Source of the DNA: Acytostelium subglobosum LB1
Taxonomy: Eukaryota; Evosea; Eumycetozoa; Acytosteliales; Acytosteliaceae
Direction: 5' to 3'
Assembly: GCF_000787575.1 (NCBI RefSeq)
Contig: NW_012236523.1
Location: 1,854-65,853 of the forward strand
DNA: 64,000 nucleotides
Part shown: positions 20,225-30,659 of the stretch, piece by piece
How the letters are laid out: every line of letters starts with the position of its first letter
How positions within the stretch are numbered: position 1 is the first letter of the stretch
Position numbers and translations under genes: made by a program
Notes under the pieces: generated by a model
Databases searched by the model: none
What the model was told of the DNA's origin: nothing
Seen by the model: only the letters and a program-made list of their open reading frames with translations

Positions 20225-22540
20225 ATGATGTGTACAACTACAACAACTTCTACAACGACGACTACAGATGCAGATACCAAGTTAACATTGTTCAAACAGA
20301 TAATTAATAATCAATGGCTTCGTAATCAGATATTCAATTCAGTGAGAGCGATAAGTGTACGTAGAGTTCAATCTCGTACATACTCATGGGATACATTGGT
20401 CACTCTTTGGATAGAGTTCATCAAGGGTGGTGACGTCGAGGCGTTGACCATCGAAGATGAAGAGTCTGATTCTGAAGATTCAGATCAAGACGATGATGAT
20501 GACAACGACAATGTTCAACCTCCTCAAGCTCAGCACAATCATAATCATCATCATCACCAAGGTGGTCAACAACAACATCAACAACATGAACATGATCAGA
20601 ACCCAGGACAAGTACAAGTACAAGTACAAGGACAAGGTGATGAAGATAATGTTGAAGATTTTGAAGGTGATGATGAGGAGGTGGCAGAGCCAACACCTAA
20701 GTTCAAGTTTGGACCAACAGGACTCTTTAGAGACTTCAAGGTACATGAGGAGATCATAAAGTATATACATAGGTGCAGACCAGAGACGTTCAAGACAATG
20801 CCAGCATTGGACGCAATGTCAGCAATTGGTAGACTGGACCTTGTCAAGTACATGCATGACAATGGTGGTGTTGCCTCCACCAAGGCAATGGACATGGCAG
20901 ACTCACTCGAGATCGTTGAGTTCCTACATAAGAATCGATCAGAAGGCTGCACGAGACGTGCAATGGCATCGGCATCGGGCAAGGGCATGCTTCCCGTGGT
21001 CGAGTACTTACATCACAACAAACCGGCATACGGCAGTCCGATGTCGATGGACTTGGCTGCCAGTGGTGGTCATCTGGAGATCGTCAAGTTCTTGCACCAA
21101 CATCGAACCGAAGGTTGCACACCCGTGGCCATGGACATGGCTTCGCGTAATGGCATGCTCGACGTCGTCAAGTTCCTTCACGAGAATAGAACAGAGGGCT
21201 GCACAACAATGGCCATGGACCAGGCTGCCAATGCTGGCCACCTCGAGGTAGTTCAATACCTTCATCACAATCGAACAGAGGGCTGTACCAGTATGGCGAT
21301 GTCTGGCGCCGCTGCACACGGTCATCTCGAGGTTATAAAATTCTTGCATCACAATCGTACAGAGGGCATGGACCCTGCCACAATGGATGAGGCTGCGATC
21401 CAAGGCCGACTCGAGGTGGTCATGTTCCTTCATCACAATCGCACGGACTCATCCTGCACATCCTTGGCAATGGATGGTGCGGCGGCAGGTGGTCACTTTG
21501 ATTTGGTCAAGTTCTTACATTGCAATCGCACCGAGGGATGCTCAGATGTGGCAATGTCGGCGGCGGCTGCCGAAGGTCACGTGGAACTGGTCCAGTTCCT
21601 CCATCAGAACAGGACAGAGGGCTGCAACAACGAAGCCATGGACTACGCTGCGGCAAAGGGTAGTCTGGAGACAGTCCGCTTCCTTCATCAGAACAGGACG
21701 GAGGGATGTACACGCAACGCCATGGACTGGGCCGCAGCTCAGGGCAACTTGGACATGGTCAAGTTCTTGCATCACAGTCGCAAAGAGGGCTGCACTACCG
21801 AGGCCTTGGACTTTGCCGCGCAGAATGGCCATCTAGATATCGTGGAGTTCCTGCATCTCAATCGCAAAGAAGGATGCACGACCAAGGCCATGGACCTTGC
21901 TTCGCGTAATGGCTTCCTTCACGTCGTACGATTCCTTCATCAACACCGCACAGAGGGATGTACTGTGGATGCGATGGACTGTGCAGCAGTCAATGGCCTG
22001 TTACCAATCGTCAATTTCCTCCAACACAATCGTACCGAGGGATGCTCTGATGATATTATAGCCATGGTGGCACAGGCTGGTCTACTGAACGTGGTTCAAT
22101 ATCTACATCTATATGGAGATAAGCCACCCACACCAATGGCGATGGACACTGCCGCTCGCTACGGACACATCAACATCGTACGTTATCTTCACGAGAACAC
22201 TGACGCCGGCTGCACGACCAACGCAATGGACAGTGCAGCCATATTTGATCACCTCGAGATAGTCAAGTTCCTGCATTACAATCGCACTGAAGGTTGCACC
22301 AAGGATGCATTATCATGGGCGGCGGCCAATGGAAATCTAGAGGTGGTCAAATTCCTCGTCAACAATCGAACAGAGGGCGATACTCTCGCTGCCAGTCTTC
22401 GCGCTGGATTCAGAGGGCACATCGACATCCTACGATTCCTCCTTGAGTACAACACCAAGAAAAGAAAGAGATCGTCTCCATTTGAAGATTCAGATGATGA
22501 TGGTGATGGAGAGCAATCAATAAAGGCATCCAAGTCCTGA
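20225..22540 (+). CDS. Ankyrin-like protein with about 20 near-identical 28-residue repeats
   Basis: Intronless ORF of 771 residues. A Thr-rich start and a short helical N-terminal domain are followed by an acidic, then Gln/His-rich linker (about 75-155). About 20 tandem units of 28 residues follow, with consensus 'EGCTxxAMDxAAxxGHLEV' plus 'VKFLHHNRT'. The C-terminus is a basic KKRKR (possible nuclear signal) with an acidic tail. This short ankyrin-type unit is also common in oomycetes and some giant viruses of amoebae (from memory), where it forms protein-binding solenoids. The DNA shows the matching 84-base periodicity, so the array probably grows and shrinks by unequal exchange. Function unknown. 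Confidence 0.8.
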   Translation: MMCTTTTTSTTTTTDADTKLTLFKQIINNQWLRNQIFNSVRAISVRRVQSRTYSWDTLVTLWIEFIKGGDVEALTIEDEESDSEDSDQDDDDDNDNVQPPQAQHNHNHHHHQGGQQQHQQHEHDQNPGQVQVQVQGQGDEDNVEDFEGDDEEVAEPTPKFKFGPTGLFRDFKVHEEIIKYIHRCRPETFKTMPALDAMSAIGRLDLVKYMHDNGGVASTKAMDMADSLEIVEFLHKNRSEGCTRRAMASASGKGMLPVVEYLHHNKPAYGSPMSMDLAASGGHLEIVKFLHQHRTEGCTPVAMDMASRNGMLDVVKFLHENRTEGCTTMAMDQAANAGHLEVVQYLHHNRTEGCTSMAMSGAAAHGHLEVIKFLHHNRTEGMDPATMDEAAIQGRLEVVMFLHHNRTDSSCTSLAMDGAAAGGHFDLVKFLHCNRTEGCSDVAMSAAAAEGHVELVQFLHQNRTEGCNNEAMDYAAAKGSLETVRFLHQNRTEGCTRNAMDWAAAQGNLDMVKFLHHSRKEGCTTEALDFAAQNGHLDIVEFLHLNRKEGCTTKAMDLASRNGFLHVVRFLHQHRTEGCTVDAMDCAAVNGLLPIVNFLQHNRTEGCSDDIIAMVAQAGLLNVVQYLHLYGDKPPTPMAMDTAARYGHINIVRYLHENTDAGCTTNAMDSAAIFDHLEIVKFLHYNRTEGCTKDALSWAAANGNLEVVKFLVNNRTEGDTLAASLRAGFRGHIDILRFLLEYNTKKRKRSSPFEDSDDDGDGEQSIKASKS

Positions 22541-22554
22541 TTGAGTCTTGGGTG

Positions 22555-22596
22555 CCCTGACCCTAACCCTCGCCCTTACCCTTGCCCTTGCCCTCA
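22555..22596. repeat. Seven-unit CCCTNN array, telomere-like and G4-capable
   Basis: Seven consecutive hexamers begin with CCCT at exactly 6-base spacing (22555, 22561, 22567, 22573, 22579, 22585, 22591); one is the canonical CCCTAA. The minus strand therefore has seven AGGG tracts with 3-base loops. It lies 15 bases after the ankyrin-gene stop. Confidence 0.7.
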
Positions 22597-22767
22597 CACT
22601 AATCTCTCGCTCTTCCTTTTTTCCAGACTTTGAATTGAAAGTTGAGGGGTTTCCCAATCTTGATGAACTTGAATCAAACTGTTAAATTAAATATCACATT
22701 TAGACAAATAGATAGTAATAGAAATAGAAAGAGAGAGATAGAGATAAAGATAAAGAGGTATATAGAG

Positions 22768-23719
22768 ATGACTGACCACGAAGAGAATAAGGAATTGTAT
22801 GAGAAGCAGAAGAATTGGGTACCATTAGAAGCCAATCCAGATGTGTTGACATCCTTCATGCACAACTTGGGCGTGCCTGTTGAATGGGAGTTCTGTGACA
22901 TCTATGGAATTGACAAAGAACTATTAGACATGGTCCCAAAGCCATGTGTTGCAGTTATATTACTCTTCCCAATTACAAAGAGTGTATGTCATTATCATTT
23001 ACATTCAATCAATCATTACTCACTCAATCAATCAATCAATCAAGTATGAGATACAGAGATACAAGTTACAGAATGAGATAGAGGAGAAGGGACAACATGT
23101 TAGTGACAAGGTATACTTTATGAAGCAGTATATTGGTAATGCATGTGGAACTATAGGTGTCATCCACTCTGTTTTGAACAATGCCGATTCGATCAAGTTC
23201 AACGAAGGATTCTTTAAGAGCTTCCTCCAGACAACCTCCAACCTGAGTGTTGACCAGCGCGCCAATGCACTAGCGCACAACTCAGAGATCGAGAGAACAC
23301 ACGAGATCTCTGCCCAGCAGGGTCAGAGCAACGTGCCCGACCAAGACGACCCTGTCATCCTGCATTTTGTATCATTCGTCAATGTAAGTTAAGTTTGATC
23401 ACGTGATCGATCGAACCAACCTCACCTGCTGACAGACTCTAATACTCTCTGGTGCCGCTTAATATAGGTTGATGGCCACCTCTATGAGCTGGACGGAAGG
23501 AAGCCATTCCCAATCAACCATAGCACAACAAGTGATGAAACATTCTTGGAAGACGTTGGCGAGGTGCTCCAGATGATGATTGAAGAGAATCCAGAGGAGA
23601 TCAGATTCAATCTCATGGGTCTGGTAAAGAGTCAAGTAGATGAGGATGTTGTTGATGATGAGGACGATCAAAAGAACGCGACTACTACGACGACGACGAC
23701 GACTGAGGAGAAGAAGTGA
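22768..23719 (+). CDS. uchl3: Ubiquitin C-terminal hydrolase, UCHL3/Yuh1 type (peptidase C12)
   Basis: Three exons (22768-22983, 23045-23383, 23468-23719) encode 268 residues. Alignment to human UCHL3 runs from '[12 protein letters not shown]' through '[15 protein letters not shown]' to '[17 protein letters not shown]'. Catalytic residues are visible: Gln100 ('KQYIGNAC'), Cys106, His179 ('LHFVSF') and Asp194 ('ELDGR'), with the spacing of 15 between His and Asp kept. It removes small adducts from ubiquitin or Nedd8 in the cytosol. A C-terminal tail of about 30 residues, acidic then Thr-rich and ending EEKK, is extra to the human enzyme. The ATG at 22768 is chosen because the upstream in-frame ATGs give only an AT-rich, Lys/Ile-rich leader. 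Confidence 0.94.
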
Positions 23720-24037
23720 GGTGAAGTAAACGACAACGACAACAACAACAGGTTGTTTATAAACTACATAATCTCCTGTACTCCTCCTTCTACATCCTTT
23801 TTGGATGTGTTTGTTCTTGTTGTTTGTTGTTGTTATTGTAGCTGCTGTCTGTTGCAGCTGCCAGAGTTGTGCAACTGATCGCTGCTTATGCTGTTGCTAC
23901 ATTGTGTTTGGTTTGATATTAGTGTACAAGGGTTGTGCGACTGAGCAACTGGATAGCAGAGGACTGCACCGTTGATGGCTTGGCCGGCAGGCTGCCGTCG
24001 GATATTAAGGAATGGGGATGGTATGGTATGGACATCT
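23720..24037. other. Convergent 3' spacer
   Basis: 318 bases between the uchl3 and ensa stops, with TTGTTGTTG runs and a CAGCTGC...GCAGCTG-like palindromic patch near 23841-23861. The antisense ORF covering it shows no family signature. Confidence 0.4.
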
Positions 24038-24388
24038 TTATTCTTTGATGGGCTTCTCTGGATGAACTCTGACTTCCTTGGCTTCATGCTGTCCCTTGGC
24101 CCAATCTGCACTATCGAAGAACTTCTTATCCTGTATGTATTATTGAAATCGATCGATAGATCATCAGTATTTGATCTTGAGACAAGTCATTAAAGAGTGT
24201 TACCTACCTTCTTAGCGAGCAGTTGTGATTGCTTTGGCAGCTTTCCATACTTCTCGAATATCCTTCTCTCATCTGGAGACATGTTGTCTGTGTTTGGCTG
24301 TTCATTCATACATTCATACATTAGTCATTCATTCATACATTGATTCATTCTTTGATATACTAACCTTAATCTCTTCAGTTGACGACAT
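24038..24388 (-). CDS. ensa: Endosulfine/ARPP-19/Igo-family protein (small, three exons)
   Basis: Three short exons (24388-24365, 24297-24208, 24130-24038) encode only 68 residues, so no single reading frame reveals it. Exon 2 reads 'MSPDERRIFEKYGKLPKQSQ', very like yeast Igo1 ('LSPQEQKLYKLYGKLP'). Exon 3 starts 'DKKFFDSADW', equivalent to the family's 'KYFDSGDY' motif, whose Ser is phosphorylated by Greatwall/Rim15 kinase to turn the protein into a PP2A-B55 inhibitor. Gly and Tyr of the motif are Ala and Trp here, while the Ser and both Asp remain. Donors are GTTAGT and GTAGGT, and all joins are phase 0. The family acts at mitotic entry and at starvation-induced quiescence, which is relevant to an organism that develops on starvation. 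The short first exon is the least certain part. Confidence 0.82.
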
Positions 24389-24899
24389 CTTTTTCTATAT
24401 TGTTTGTTGTATATAGGTATACTACTAAAATTACAGGTGATATGCTATGCTTTACAAATGATCGCTTAGCTGTGTTTCGAAATGTTGAATGTCTTTGTCT
24501 CGTTTAAGTTTGATCAATGTACTACTATTGTTTCGGTAGGTAACCTTTGATCGAATATAAATATATATATATAAATAATTGTATAGTTATAACAATGTAT
24601 TAATATTTGTTTGTGTATGTGTATGTGTGTTGAAGGTGTTGAGTAAGTTTGAACAATGATTCTCGTGTTGGGGACATGTCCACCTAAATAGGTTGTTGTT
24701 GTGTTTTGGTGGGTTGTTGAACTCAACTTCAAACTTTTTATTCAATTCATTTTCAATCCAAGTCCTTTGCTTGAAGATCCCACCTTACGTGGGGCCAAAC
24801 CACAACTCGCGCATCCACTATCGCCAGTCAACTTCCAATTGCCAACGTGAATGGCAATGATAATGGCAATGACTGCAAATAATGAATGTATTTATTATA
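24389..24899. other. Intergenic region upstream of ensa
   Basis: About 510 bases between the ensa start and the stop of the PPR-like gene, both on the minus strand. It holds a TA-rich stretch (24550-24600), a G-rich segment near 24660-24720 and a GC-rich patch at 24785-24815. No gene seen. Confidence 0.4.
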
Positions 24900-27720
24900 T
24901 TACGGGTTGGACAATCCAAACATTTGCCTTATCATATATTGATGTAGAGATGTAATTGGTGGCTCACCCATTGAAGACTGGTCAATGATCGAACAATCTA
25001 TTAATCGTTGGATGGCACCTCTCTCTGGTCTGGTATCCTTTTTGCATAGCACTAGATGTTGTTGAAGTCTTTCGTGTAGACTTAATGGTATCGCAAATCT
25101 CTTGCCATCTAGTCGCGCGGATAAGTTCATCAGATGCTCCATCCGCAATTTGATCGATATCCTGTCGTTCAACAATGTTGGAAGCATCTCGACGATATTA
25201 TGTATGATCACATGGTCGATGCGCTCGACCAAGGCTCTCCACCTTGCCTGGCTGATCGATGTCTTGCCTGAATACAATGCCAGGAGCACCTGTCTATAGC
25301 ACCTATTATCAATGTATGGCAGCTCCTCAAACAGACGAATGCACTTGTCAAAGTGGCCCGCCTGCACCAACTTCCAGAGCATGTATGATACGACTGACAT
25401 GTGCTGAATATCTTCTCTCGCCACTTGATTTCTCTCTGTAGAGTACTGCCGTCCCTCCTTCTTCTGTCTCCTGCGCGAGTCCACCTCTTGTTCGTAGCTC
25501 TCGATCACATTACTGAAAGCACTGTCAAGGTACTGGATGATGATAGCGGGGACTTCACCAATAGAAACGTTCGCATCAATGATCATGTTGATGTAGTGAT
25601 GGAGAGTGCGGCTTGTGCAATTTCCTCCATACATATGTATCTGTTTCTCCAACAGCTGACTGCACAGCATCACCACTTGATGTTTGATCGATGGCGAATC
25701 AATCTTTTGTGTAGCCAGAGACAGTACATTGATGACATCGCCCAGTGGCTCTCTGATGAACAGTGCATTGTCGGCTGTCCAGTGCTTGTGCATCAACTCG
25801 ATCATTGGCACCATGCTTCGTTCATTACATATCAGCTTTGAGAACAACATTGAGTTGGCCAACAGCTCGATGCTGAGGGAAGTCGGGCGCAGCTGCACCT
25901 CCTTGATGATGTCGCTCAGTCGTCCTTCCTCCGCGAGCTGGACCACCCTGAGCAGGGGGTCGACCAGCCTCGCCTTGTCAAACATGTTGCCAAGTGCCTC
26001 TCGGTACTGGCCTTGATCGTATTGTGTGTAGTACAGGTCGATGCGGTCCGTCCTCGGGATGCCGCGGTAGTATCGCTCCTTCATCCAGTGTCTGGCTGCA
26101 TCCTCATTCTCGCTCAACGAATTGTATCTGATAAAGAAGAACACGATCTCCTCGGTTGGCGCGATCTTGAAGTCGCGGATCATGCAGTTGTACCATTCCA
26201 TTGCCTTGTCAATTCGATTGATCTGGAGAAAGAGCAGCACCAGCTGTGTGAAGAGCTTCTGTACATGGTCGCCACGACCACCCGCCAGCAGGACGTCGGT
26301 GATGGCCTTTTTGGTTGACAGATCGTCCAGCAGGTCGTATCGCGATAGAATGGTGGCCGAGTCGACGTAGACCATTGGCGTCAGCTGTTGTGGATGCTCG
26401 CCAAACTGGTGCACTCGCATCTTGTGGCGCCACTCGTCCATCTTGTTGGCGGCAAAGTATTCGTCGAGCTCAATATATACGCTGGGCACGATTGAGAATG
26501 AGTGCGCAATGAGGTAGTCCAACCACTTCTTGATGTCGGCGTCCTCCTTAAATGCCAGCGCCCTGACAATTGAGGCGAACGCAGCACTCTTGCTCGGCTT
26601 GCCCGACATCTTGACCATCTCCTTCAACGGCTCAGCGATGGTCTGCTTGCCGCGCTGATTGTAGAATTCCACCAATTGATCGATAAACGCTATGTTGTTA
26701 AAGTCGAGCAGATGGTTCTCCGCCAGGTACTCCAGCAGCGGCAGTTCATTCGTGTTGGACGTGATCAGACTGTCGAGAAGTTTGAGGAAGTGAGTGCTGG
26801 CCAGGTACTCGGGCACAGCCGCGGCACATGTCTGTACAATCTGCATCGCCCTGTCTGTTTGATTGTTGTCCAGGTGCAGGTTGACGACCATCGCGAGCTG
26901 ATGCATGTCTAGCAAGCCGGCGGCGTGTGAATGTTGGAAGTGCTCCATCGCCGAGTCCAAACCGTCATGGTCGCCATCGGTGACCTTGCGCAGTAGGCCG
27001 GTCAGGACCAGCGTGGACATGTTGACCGATGTCAGCGCCAGATCAAGCTGTAGTATTTGATCGAGTGGCTTTATAAAGTACACTGTATTGGCTTTGTAAT
27101 GTGTGAGGTAGTACTGAAGCAGCAACTCTTGGGTCCTGCCTGTGTTCTGTGGCTTCTCTCTTTGGATGACCTCGTCAGCCAATGATTCGACGAGTGATCT
27201 GTCGGCCTTTACCGATACGGCACCCTCCAACAATGTATTCAACAACTCCACCGATGGCCTATGATTGCTTTCCTTGATCTTGTTATAGAGTCCTGCGTAA
27301 TATGACGATCTCTCATGTCTCGAATACACTCTGATCCTCAACCTTAATGATGATAATCTAATGTTAGATTGACTCATGTGTGACTTGCAGGTGATCGCCA
27401 ACATACTCATCTATTGCCGCTGATGGGTTGAGATTAAGAAGTGCCATCCAATCATCGTATGATTGATCATGTGACTTTGTTGTTGATGTTGATGTTGATG
27501 TTGTAGTATTAACAGTTGAGTATGATTGATGTGATATTGAGAGGTATGATCTACGTGGCGCACATGTACTGTTGGGATGTAATGTTGATGATGATGTTGG
27601 CAGCCTCGTGTCGTCACATGATGTCCACACTTTGCCTAAACATGAAGATGATTGAAGACGCAATGATGTAGTGAGCCATCTTTCTCTTCCGAGCAGTGCG
27701 CCAACTGTTCGAAGCATCAT
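24900..27720 (-). CDS. PPR-like helical-repeat protein, probably mitochondrial
   Basis: Two exons (27720-27407, 27342-24900) encode 918 residues. The start 'MMLRTVGALLGRERWLTTSLRLQSSS', rich in Arg/Ser/Leu and free of acids at first, is a convincing mitochondrial presequence. A Thr/Ser-rich stretch follows, then a long array of helix pairs. Some are close to pentatricopeptide form ('INRIDKAMEWYNCMIRDFKI', then 'APTEEIVFFFIRY'). Proteins of this shape bind organelle RNA and act in processing, stability or translation. The 64-base intron (GTATGT...TTAAG) joins 'AAIDE' to 'LRIRVYSRHERS' in phase. Without splicing the frame stops soon after. The PPR call rests on pattern only; a TPR-like solenoid is the alternative. 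Confidence 0.7.
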
Positions 27721-27916
27721 GCTCTATATCTTTCTTATTATGTCTTTCAACTGTTTAGATGACTGACGAAAGTTCAACTTTCGACTGAGTCGTTTCGAAC
27801 TTGCAAAGGGGGATACCCTTCAAAGTTCATTCAATCTTTCATTCATTCATTCATTGAAGTTATACAAAGAGATAGATAGTACATAACACATAATAATAAT
27901 ATATATATATATATAG

Positions 27917-30545
27917 ATGTATGGATATGACGATGATGAGAATGATGATGAAGAGGAGGAGTTTGAAGAGGTCAATGTTAGAGGTGGATTGGGACTTGGC
28001 ATGTTAGACAATAAGAAGAAGAAGAGAAAGTTTACAAAGGAGGACGCTATATATGGTGTGTTCAATGAAGATGATAATTACCAAGATGATGAACTTGACC
28101 CAGAGGAGCAATACAAGAAGATGAAGCACATGTCTGCTGGTATCAAGTTTGTTGCATCAGGTGTCTACGATCCCAACAAGAATGCAACTCAAGAAAAGGA
28201 CAATGACAAGGACAAAGATGGAGAGAAGAAAGAGAAGAAGGTCAAAGACAAGGACAAGAAGAAGGACAAGAAGAAGGACAAGAAGAAGGATAAGACCAAG
28301 GACAAGACAAAAGACAAGCAAGCACAAAAGACAAATGATAAACAAGACGTCAAGTACACTGGCATTGGACTGTCAATGCTAAAGAAGATGGGTTATGATG
28401 GTGTCGGTGGCCTGGGTGTGGGAGGCACAGGCATCGTCGAGCCTATAAAGTCATTCGCAAGACCAGTTGGTGTTGGTCTATCATACATTGCAGAGCGCGT
28501 CGATAAGCGTTACGATAATGACAGTGGCAGCAGCAGTGGCTCATCAGACGAGAGTGACAGTGACTCGGGCCTGGGACCAGATGGCGGCCGCACTAGTGGC
28601 AAAGGATGGAAGAAGCGTGCACAAAAGGTCAAGTACGACTTTGATGAGCATGTCACTGGGCATGGCAATCAACATCATAAGCATCATCACCATCATCACA
28701 AACATCGTGATGATGACAAGAAGACCTCGTCGACGACCAAGACGACATCATCTGCTGCACCTCAGTTGATTGTGGACATGCGTGGACCCACCGCAATGCT
28801 GAGAAGTGGTGCAAGCGAGCAGGCATTGGGTGTTGAGGACAGCGGCCCCCTTTCACAGCTCAGATACAACATCGGTCTGCTGATCAAGATGAAGGAGGTT
28901 GACATTCAGAACGCAGACAACAAGCTAAAGTTTGAACGCGAACGAGTAAAGAGTCTGGCCAACTCGGTGCAGAAGCTCAAGCTGGCGGTGCAATCCGACG
29001 AGGAGCAGATGGCGCGCGTCACCAACATCATGAAGCTGATCAAAGAGGCGCATCAATCACTGCACCCTGGCGCACTCACCCTTGACGATTCATTCAAGCT
29101 GTTCAAGAAGCTGCGAAGTGCCTACCCCCTGGAGTACCAAAAGATGAAGCTATACAACCTCGAGGTGGAGTTGGTTCGTCCATTGGTAAGTATCTATGAT
29201 GGTGGCCACATTCATTCATTTTGGACACTCACTAACCTTTCACTCATTCACATTCAATCAATCAATCAATCACACAAAGTTACGCAAGGAGATTGAGCGA
29301 TGGGACATCACAATTCAGCCAAAGAACTTGTTGGAGGAGATGCTGAGATGGAGGACATTGTTCGATCCACAGTACGCACAGCTGAGTAATGAGCGATCAC
29401 AACAGTCAACGACGACCACACTGAATCAAGGCGCAGACGTTTACTTCATATTGATGCGCGATGTATTCTTGCCCGTGTTCAAGACATTCATCAGGACCAA
29501 ATGGTCCGTTAAGGAGGACCCGGGACAAGTGGTCTCTCTCATTGGATACTGGAGCGAGGCATTCCCCACCGTCATCTTTGAGACATTGCTCGAGCATTCG
29601 GTGTTGCCACGTCTACGCTCGGCCATTGGACAGTGGGATCCGCTGTCTGACCCGATCCCCCTGCACACCTGGGTCCACCCCTGGATCCCATTCCTCAAGA
29701 GCGAGCTGGAGGCTCTGTACCCTCAGATCAGACAGACTCTCATTGGCGTGCTGGTCGGCTGGCAAGCTGGCGACGAGTCCGCACACGCATTGCTCGAGCC
29801 ATGGCGCACGGTGTTTGAAGGCAACTCAATGGACTCGCTGCTCAATCGATCGATCGTGCCAAAGCTCAGCGAGGCTTTGCGTCAATGGCAGCCATTGCCA
29901 CCCATTGGCGAGGCAATACCAGGTGGCAACCCAATCGAGTTCCTCATTGAATGGAGGGATATGATGTCTCCTGCATCGATACAAGCTGTACTGGACAAGG
30001 AGTTCTTCCAACGCTGGATCAAGGACTTTGTCGACGCGTTGAACACCAAGCAGATCACCGATGACCAGATGTTGGACTGGTACGGCAATTGGAGACAGTG
30101 CTTCGAGGTTATCTGGGAGAAGAATCAGACATGGCTGGAACCATACTTTGGCGTCGCATTGGACATCATCGATCGAGCGAGCAGGAATGAGTATCCCATT
30201 GCAGTCCCAGTGTTGGTCGCGTCCAAGAGCACCTCATCCTCAAAGGCACAAGTCGCTGCCACTGTACATAATATAACAAAGACTACGACAAAGACAAAGA
30301 CAACAACAACTACATCCAAGACCAGACACATGTCAGAGCCATCGATCAAGGAATCATTGGAAGAGTTGGCGGCTAGTATGGGACATCTGTTCATACCATC
30401 ATCGGTCTCTGAGACAGGACATCAAGTGTACAAGTTTGGACACATACCAATCATCCTGGACAAGGGTGTCATCATGCTCTATGACAAGTCTCACCTTGAG
30501 CCAGCCAACATCGAGACACTTATCGAACGATTAAGCAAGAAGTAG
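27917..30545 (+). CDS. tfip11: Spliceosome disassembly factor TFIP11/Ntr1 (G-patch protein)
   Basis: Two exons (27917-29185, 29280-30545) encode 844 residues, close to the human length. The acidic N-terminus contains 'EDAIYGVF', typical of TFIP11. A long Lys/Asp repeat (about residues 92-140) precedes a G-patch ('GIGLSMLKKMGYDGVGGLG' onward). His- and Ser-rich linkers then lead to the GCFC-like C-terminal half, with 'WIPFLKSELEALYPQIRQTL' and repeated 'W.P.L' segments. TFIP11 recruits and activates the DEAH helicase DHX15/Prp43 to take apart the intron-lariat spliceosome in the nucleus. The G-patch lacks the usual Lys after GLG. The intron is phase 0, GTAAGT...AAAG, with CAAT repeats before the acceptor. 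Confidence 0.92.
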
Positions 30546-30659
30546 TGAGAACTACATGAGCCTGGCCTCGAGGGTCCACGCGCCCAACCCCCAAAAGTGT
30601 GATTGATCGACCAATCATTCATTCATTCATTCGTTGCAAGCTTAATCTTGAGATAGATA

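Noticed and set aside
22642-22767. N-terminal extension of UCHL3 from an earlier in-frame ATG
   Set aside because: Lys/Ile/Asn-rich, purine-rich leader unlike any UCH; homology starts after the ATG at 22768.
23833-24111. 92-codon minus-strand ORF near ensa
   Set aside because: Different frame from the conserved ENSA exon 3, which better explains the region.
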